DNA from: Phycisphaerae bacterium
GTDB lineage: Bacteria; Planctomycetota; Phycisphaerae; Sedimentisphaerales; SG8-4
Reading direction: 5' to 3'
Length of the DNA: 15,743 nucleotides
Assembly: GCA_030614945.1 (NCBI GenBank)
Contig: JAUXAH010000013.1
Location: 1 to 15,743 of the forward strand
Below, one piece after another: positions 13,901 to 15,743 of the stretch. The translations under genes and the position numbers were made by a program. Each line of letters starts with the position of its first letter. Position 1 is the first letter of the stretch. The notes under the pieces were generated by a model. It was not told the origin of the DNA. It made no database searches and saw only the letters and a list, made by a program, of their open reading frames with translations.

Positions 13901-14061
13901 GCCCCCTGATACGCTGTTATAACTGAAACAGCGGGTATTTCCAGCTCCGGCATCAAGTCCAATCCCAGCATTGACATCGAGACCAGGCCCAAAACCACCA
14001 TCGCGACAAATATCATCAAGGTGGTTACCGGCCTGTTTACGGATAATTGAGCAAGCTTCAT
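10969..14061 (-). CDS. RND multidrug efflux permease (HAE-1/AcrB-like)
   Basis: 1030 residues, the standard length for an RND pump. Two homologous halves each have one N-terminal membrane helix (about 13-34 and 530-550), a large periplasmic loop and five further helices (about 333-490 and 863-1020). It exchanges protons for substrate across the inner membrane and passes substrate to the adaptor and TolC channel. Helix 4 has V-G-L-V-V-D-N-A-I-V-V-V-D-N with Asp399, matching AcrB Asp407; the second Asp of the AcrB pair is Asn400. Helix 10 has V-G-I-V-V-N-D-G-I-V-L, so AcrB Lys940 is replaced by Asn932. This looks like a different proton relay, found in many environmental RND proteins. Substrate cannot be told from sequence. 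The ATG overlaps the adaptor stop by 4 bp (ATGA), and GAGG lies 7 nt upstream. Confidence 0.95.
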   Translation of the reverse strand: MKLAQLSVNRPVTTLMIFVAMVVLGLVSMSMLGLDLMPELEIPAVSVITAYQGAGPEEVETLITEPMEDTLSTISGVDEVISVSKEGVSAVTLRFEWGEKIDESINDVREKIDLIRERLPEEAENPVIFKFDLSMIPIAIIAITAEDSYADLQDIVDDEIVDPIKRVKGVASATAAGGLQRQIRIDIDRDRLSALNLSVAQVNLALAAQNISTPGGNIKTGYKDYLLRTPEEFSSPEEVAEVVIANRNGIAIKLKDVADVRDFFKERTYEVRMNGRKAMAVFIQKQSGENTVEVALAVREKLEEIKKNLPPDVEPRIVMDNSEFILASVGNLRNTVLWAVFFVFMVLLFFLRDLRAAIIVAVAIPTSLIITFLLMWLAGYTINTDSLASLAVAVGLVVDNAIVVVDNINRHRHKGERPKEGAVFGANEVGPAVVASTLTTVSIFLPIIFVGGIAAIIFGQFAAIVTMALVASLFTALMLVPMLSSKLLKVRNPNSSRSILDFFYCWGEIFLTRMEQLYVQFLNWSLTNRKTVFLSCVVLFAWSIGIVGFIGTEFFPEQDQNRVSAEYELPIGTRYERTGVVAQQLQIITENNVPERRNSFLRWGVYGGGSHYAAEEESYKGILFISLKPKRERDVSPETIIKRLRKITDKIPGATIRFSAEDPLEAMMFGGAGKLAVELYGHNMDEARVYAEVVKSAMDTVEGVDDVQISRKEEKPELRVIIDREKASNLGLDVKTIGKTIETFFAGSTATRYRERGNEYDVEVRLQAKDRDRIEDLRDVSISMPNGGQVSLVNIAKIEEGLGPTKIERKDQARYITVTGQVSGRDLGSVANDVNKALEKIPAPPGFSYKFAGAEKEKKEAFRLLMIAVGLGMVLVYMVMASQFESYRDPFIIFLSIPFGIVGVIIALALTGQAMSVVSFLALIMLVGIVVNDGIVLISYVNILRRRGLNVYSAIIEGGRSRLRPVICTSCTTMLAMSPLAFSRGEGAEIWVPFAVTVIGGLFVGTIITLVLMPTLYSVFEGFKASAVRE

Positions 14062-15197
14062 TTTATGTCCTCTATTCGCACAACCTCGACGCTCATCCCG
14101 TCGGCGAGATAATTCATTCCATTAACCACAAGTCTCTCACCCGCTTCCAAACCCTCGGCTATCTCAAACTTATCTGCCTGGTTTATGCCCAACTTTACAA
14201 AACGCTTACGGCTGATTTCATCTTCTACTACATATACATAGGGCTTATCATCTATCCTGCCGCCAAGAACGACATCACGAGGGATTACCACCACATCATC
14301 TTTGCGTTTTGTAATTAAAGTTACCCTTGCAAACGTACCGGGTTTCAGCAGCAACTCGTCATTCTTCAGGCGTATCTCGACCTGCATCATGTGGGTTTCG
14401 GCATCAAGAGACGGATAGATTGAATATACTTTTGTTGTAAATACCCTCTCCCCGAATGCATCAACCTTGATTTTTGCAGGCGTTCCGACTGCAATATCCG
14501 CACCGTATTTTTCCGCAACGGCAACGATTACTTTCACCGTCTTCATATCAGCCACTGTGGCAATGCGGTCTCCTGCCCTGATCAGATTACCCTCGTCAAT
14601 ATGCTTTGCGGTTACTATCCCGTCAATAGGGGAGATAATCGTTGATTCCCGCAAATTTATTTGCGCAAGTTCCAGATTAGATTCGGCCAGAGTTAACCTT
14701 GCCTTCGCCAATTCCGCGGCAGTTACGGCTTTGTCCCTGCTCTGCTCTGTAGCTGAGCCGCCCTCATATAAGGCAACGATGCGTTTCTTTTCGCGCTCGG
14801 CGTCGGCAAGTTCAACCTCACTGGTCTTCACACCGGCTTTCGCTGCAGCTACTTGCGCCAAATAAACATCGTGGTCGATAACTGCGAGCTGTTGTCCCTT
14901 TTTGACTGCCAAACCCTCTTCAAGGTCAACTGAACCACCACCATCTAAAATAACCTGCAATGATTCAATTCTTCCCTGCACCTTGGATTTTACATCTACA
15001 ACTTTGTTCGCTTTTATCCAGCCGGTCAATTCTATCGTCTCTTCTATCGAGCCGGTGCTTACGACCTCAACCTCAACAGGAACCGGCTTCTCAGGCGGTA
15101 TCTCCTTGGCGGATTTGTGAACATACCCAAACCAAAAGGTAATAAACACCAGTACAAAAGCTGTTATCCAATATACAACCCTTCTGTTTATGTTCAT
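14058..15197 (-). CDS. RND efflux periplasmic adaptor (membrane fusion protein)
   Basis: 379 residues. It has an N-terminal membrane anchor (about 7-25), with no lipobox. A barrel-sandwich (lipoyl-like) half follows at about 64-110, with V-K-S-K-V-Q-G-R-I and V-K-K-G-Q-Q-L-A-V-I-D. An alpha-helical hairpin covers about 111-183, rich in A, E, K and L. The second lipoyl half is at 184-216 (I-I-S-P-I-D-G-I-V, V-D-E-G-N-L-I-like H-I-D-E-G-N-L-I). A beta-barrel domain and a membrane-proximal domain follow, ending with V-N-G-M-N-Y-L-A-D-G-M. The protein bridges the permease and the TolC-like channel. ATGA overlaps join it to both neighbours, and AGGAG lies 8 nt before its ATG, inside the end of tolC. 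A short Gly-rich insertion (D-G-G-G-S-V-D-L-E-E-G) lengthens the first lipoyl half. Confidence 0.93.
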   Translation of the reverse strand: MNINRRVVYWITAFVLVFITFWFGYVHKSAKEIPPEKPVPVEVEVVSTGSIEETIELTGWIKANKVVDVKSKVQGRIESLQVILDGGGSVDLEEGLAVKKGQQLAVIDHDVYLAQVAAAKAGVKTSEVELADAEREKKRIVALYEGGSATEQSRDKAVTAAELAKARLTLAESNLELAQINLRESTIISPIDGIVTAKHIDEGNLIRAGDRIATVADMKTVKVIVAVAEKYGADIAVGTPAKIKVDAFGERVFTTKVYSIYPSLDAETHMMQVEIRLKNDELLLKPGTFARVTLITKRKDDVVVIPRDVVLGGRIDDKPYVYVVEDEISRKRFVKLGINQADKFEIAEGLEAGERLVVNGMNYLADGMSVEVVRIEDIK

Positions 15198-15743
15198 TTT
15201 TGCTGCTCCTGTTTTGCCTTAACAAAACCTGTGGAAGTTTGTTCTTTCGCAGTTGCTGATTCGCGATTCTTAGTTTCGCCTTCGGGTACAGCGGCTTCAA
15301 ACGTCGTCAGAGTTCCCATCGCTTTTTGCAAATCTAATTTCGCAACGATGTGAGAATAAACGGCCTGATAATAAAACGCCCGTGCCTTTGTCAGGGCTGC
15401 CTGAGCATCGATTATCTCAACCTGCGTATTTATTCCTTCTCTATAACCAACATCGGCAAGTCGGCTTCCTTCCTCTGCTCTGGTGAGATTTAGCCGCTGA
15501 GATTCGACAAATTCCTCGGCATCCTCGATACTCAACAACGCCTTTGTCAATTCGAACAAAGCGGTCTCTTCTGCATCAATTAAATCTATCTGTGCCTGTT
15601 TGACCCGCGCTTTCTGCGCGATAATCTCGCCCTCGCGCGCAAAACCGTCAAATATGGGAAACGTCGCAGCAAGCCCAACCTGCCAGGCCTTGCCCCATTC
15701 GATCTTTGTTCTGTTATGCGGGTCGGGCTTTGACCAGGTATTG
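15194..15743 (-). CDS. TolC-family outer membrane efflux protein (C-terminal part, truncated by the window)
   Basis: 182 C-terminal residues are visible, and the frame stays open to the right edge, so the true start lies beyond the window. The part seen is the second TolC repeat. A beta-strand segment ends W-Q-V-G-L-A-A-T-F-P-I-F-D-G-F (the typical 'G-l-x-x-x-x-P-l-f-x-G' element). A long amphipathic helix follows, then G-Y-R-E-G-I-N-T-Q-V-E-I-I-D-A-Q-A-A-L-T-K-A, the classic ending of OEP repeats, and a final helix. The tail is Thr/Lys/Gln-rich. It should form a trimeric outer-membrane channel for the adaptor and permease encoded just after. The stop overlaps the adaptor ATG by 4 bp. It is the first visible gene of this minus-strand operon; any regulator or promoter is outside the window. 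Confidence 0.93.
   Translation of the reverse strand, partial: NTWSKPDPHNRTKIEWGKAWQVGLAATFPIFDGFAREGEIIAQKARVKQAQIDLIDAEETALFELTKALLSIEDAEEFVESQRLNLTRAEEGSRLADVGYREGINTQVEIIDAQAALTKARAFYYQAVYSHIVAKLDLQKAMGTLTTFEAAVPEGETKNRESATAKEQTSTGFVKAKQEQQK

Noticed and set aside
14467..14865. 132-residue plus-strand frame opposite the RND adaptor
   Set aside because: Ser/Thr/Ala-rich antisense shadow of the adaptor coiled-coil region; no support of its own.

Overview
The window looks like a chromosomal piece of a Planctomycetota bacterium, most likely of the Phycisphaerae/Sedimentisphaerales type (inference, no 16S present). Supporting signs are a TPR protein carrying RNA-polymerase alpha-CTD-like domains, a SecD-SecF fusion with very large periplasmic insertions, and a secreted beta-helix protein ending in two degenerate dockerin-like 'D-L-x(n)-W-L' repeats. 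Base composition is moderate (roughly balanced GC) and codon use looks even across the window. I see no phage, IS, integrase, CRISPR array, tRNA or rRNA.

Left half (2-8301, all + strand): the 3' part of a TPR/tandem alpha-CTD protein, a SpoIID-domain lipoprotein, tgt (queuosine tRNA-guanine transglycosylase), yajC, a fused secDF, and a small membrane-anchored LysM protein. tgt-yajC-secDF is the classical bacterial order. It joins tRNA modification to the Sec accessory complex and is followed by cell-envelope genes. Right half (8384-15743, all - strand, read right to left): the 3' part of a TolC-like outer-membrane factor, an RND adaptor, an RND permease and a small PG0541-type PII-like protein. 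The first three are joined by 4-bp ATGA overlaps, and the fourth starts 2 bp after the permease stop. Then, each with its own probable promoter and Shine-Dalgarno site, come pgl (6-phosphogluconolactonase) and the secreted beta-helix protein. The two halves converge at 8302-8383.

The most unusual signal is in the gaps between the left-half genes. Every such gap is filled by sequence with a strict 7-bp period. The heptamer differs from gap to gap (ATTGATN, AAAANNN/NTTTGAT, TGATTAT, ATCGAGN, ATANNCN, TATCNCG), but the phase is kept throughout. Several arrays have a left arm of heptamers followed by a right arm that is roughly their reverse complement, so they are hyphenated inverted repeats. 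One array is exactly 147 bp (21 units) from the spoIID stop to the tgt start; another runs 98 bp (14 units) from the last base of the yajC stop to the secDF ribosome-binding site. The right-half gaps do not show this. The pattern resembles heptameric short tandemly repeated repetitive (STRR) sequences of cyanobacteria in period only; I do not know a described family with a constant 7-bp period but a different unit in each gap.
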